Of a stretch of DNA of 64,000 nt, positions 63,961-64,000 are shown one piece after another. Under the pieces are notes generated by a model. That model was not told the DNA's origin. It saw nothing but the letters and a program-made list of their open reading frames with translations, and did no database searches. The stretch is from Stictocephala bisonia (lineage: Eukaryota; Arthropoda; Insecta; Hemiptera; Membracidae): positions 1,937,697 to 2,001,696 of the forward strand of contig JAQJVL010000058.1 of the NCBI GenBank assembly GCA_035578905.1, written 5' to 3'. Numbering within the stretch: position 1 is the stretch's first letter; each line of letters starts with the position of its first letter. The position numbers and the translations under genes are program-made.

Positions 63961-64000
63961 AATTACAATACAATATGTAAGTTATACATAAAAATTGCTT

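Overview
The window is animal nuclear DNA, almost certainly from an insect. It is AT-rich, has long introns, canonical GT-AG splice sites and dense transposable elements (mariner, pogo/Tigger, hAT-like, piggyBac-type MITEs, non-LTR retrotransposons). No prokaryotic operon, CRISPR array or functional RNA gene was seen. The order of the insect cannot be fixed from the sequence; a hemimetabolous insect with a large genome is only a guess.

One host gene spans nearly everything on the minus strand: the alpha-1 subunit of a Cav2-type (P/Q/N-like) voltage-gated calcium channel, the ortholog of Drosophila cacophony (cac). Reading from high to low coordinates, 15 constitutive exons plus two alternative exons were placed by conceptual translation, splice sites and phase. 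They run from the end of the I-II linker (62900) through repeat II (S1-S6, pore motif TGEDW), a short II-III linker, repeat III (S1-S6, pore motif TGEGW) and the III-IV linker signature DGEIDKNQ, then repeat IV S2, S3, S4 and S5 (395). Both ends lie outside the window. Phases are consistent through every junction, giving about 790 visible residues.

Two points about the gene stand out. Two equal-length exons (21150-21260 and 17843-17953, both 111 nt and phase 0-0) encode alternative versions of the repeat IV S1-S2 loop plus IVS2, so they look mutually exclusive. A 78-nt in-frame cassette (12152-12229) could lengthen the IVS3-S4 extracellular loop. The exon that should encode the rest of the III-IV linker and IVS1 was not found between 30210 and 21261. 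That interval contains a noisy tandem duplication of exon 12 and its surroundings, so an assembly error or a real loss must be considered.

The rest is intron packed with repeats: a nearly intact mariner with one in-frame stop (31260-32602); a 61-bp satellite array of about 17 units grown from the end of a hAT-like element (33435-34478); a decayed pogo/Tigger element (22925-25206); a 2.8-kb hAT-like element (37332-40161); a piggyBac-type MITE (14673-15287); several pogo-type MITEs; foldback elements in pairs; a MITE family with at least three clear copies; an uninterrupted 675-codon LINE reverse-transcriptase reading frame (48820-50847); and several truncated LINE pieces. A GC-richer exon-like segment on the plus strand (57394-57484) is unexplained.
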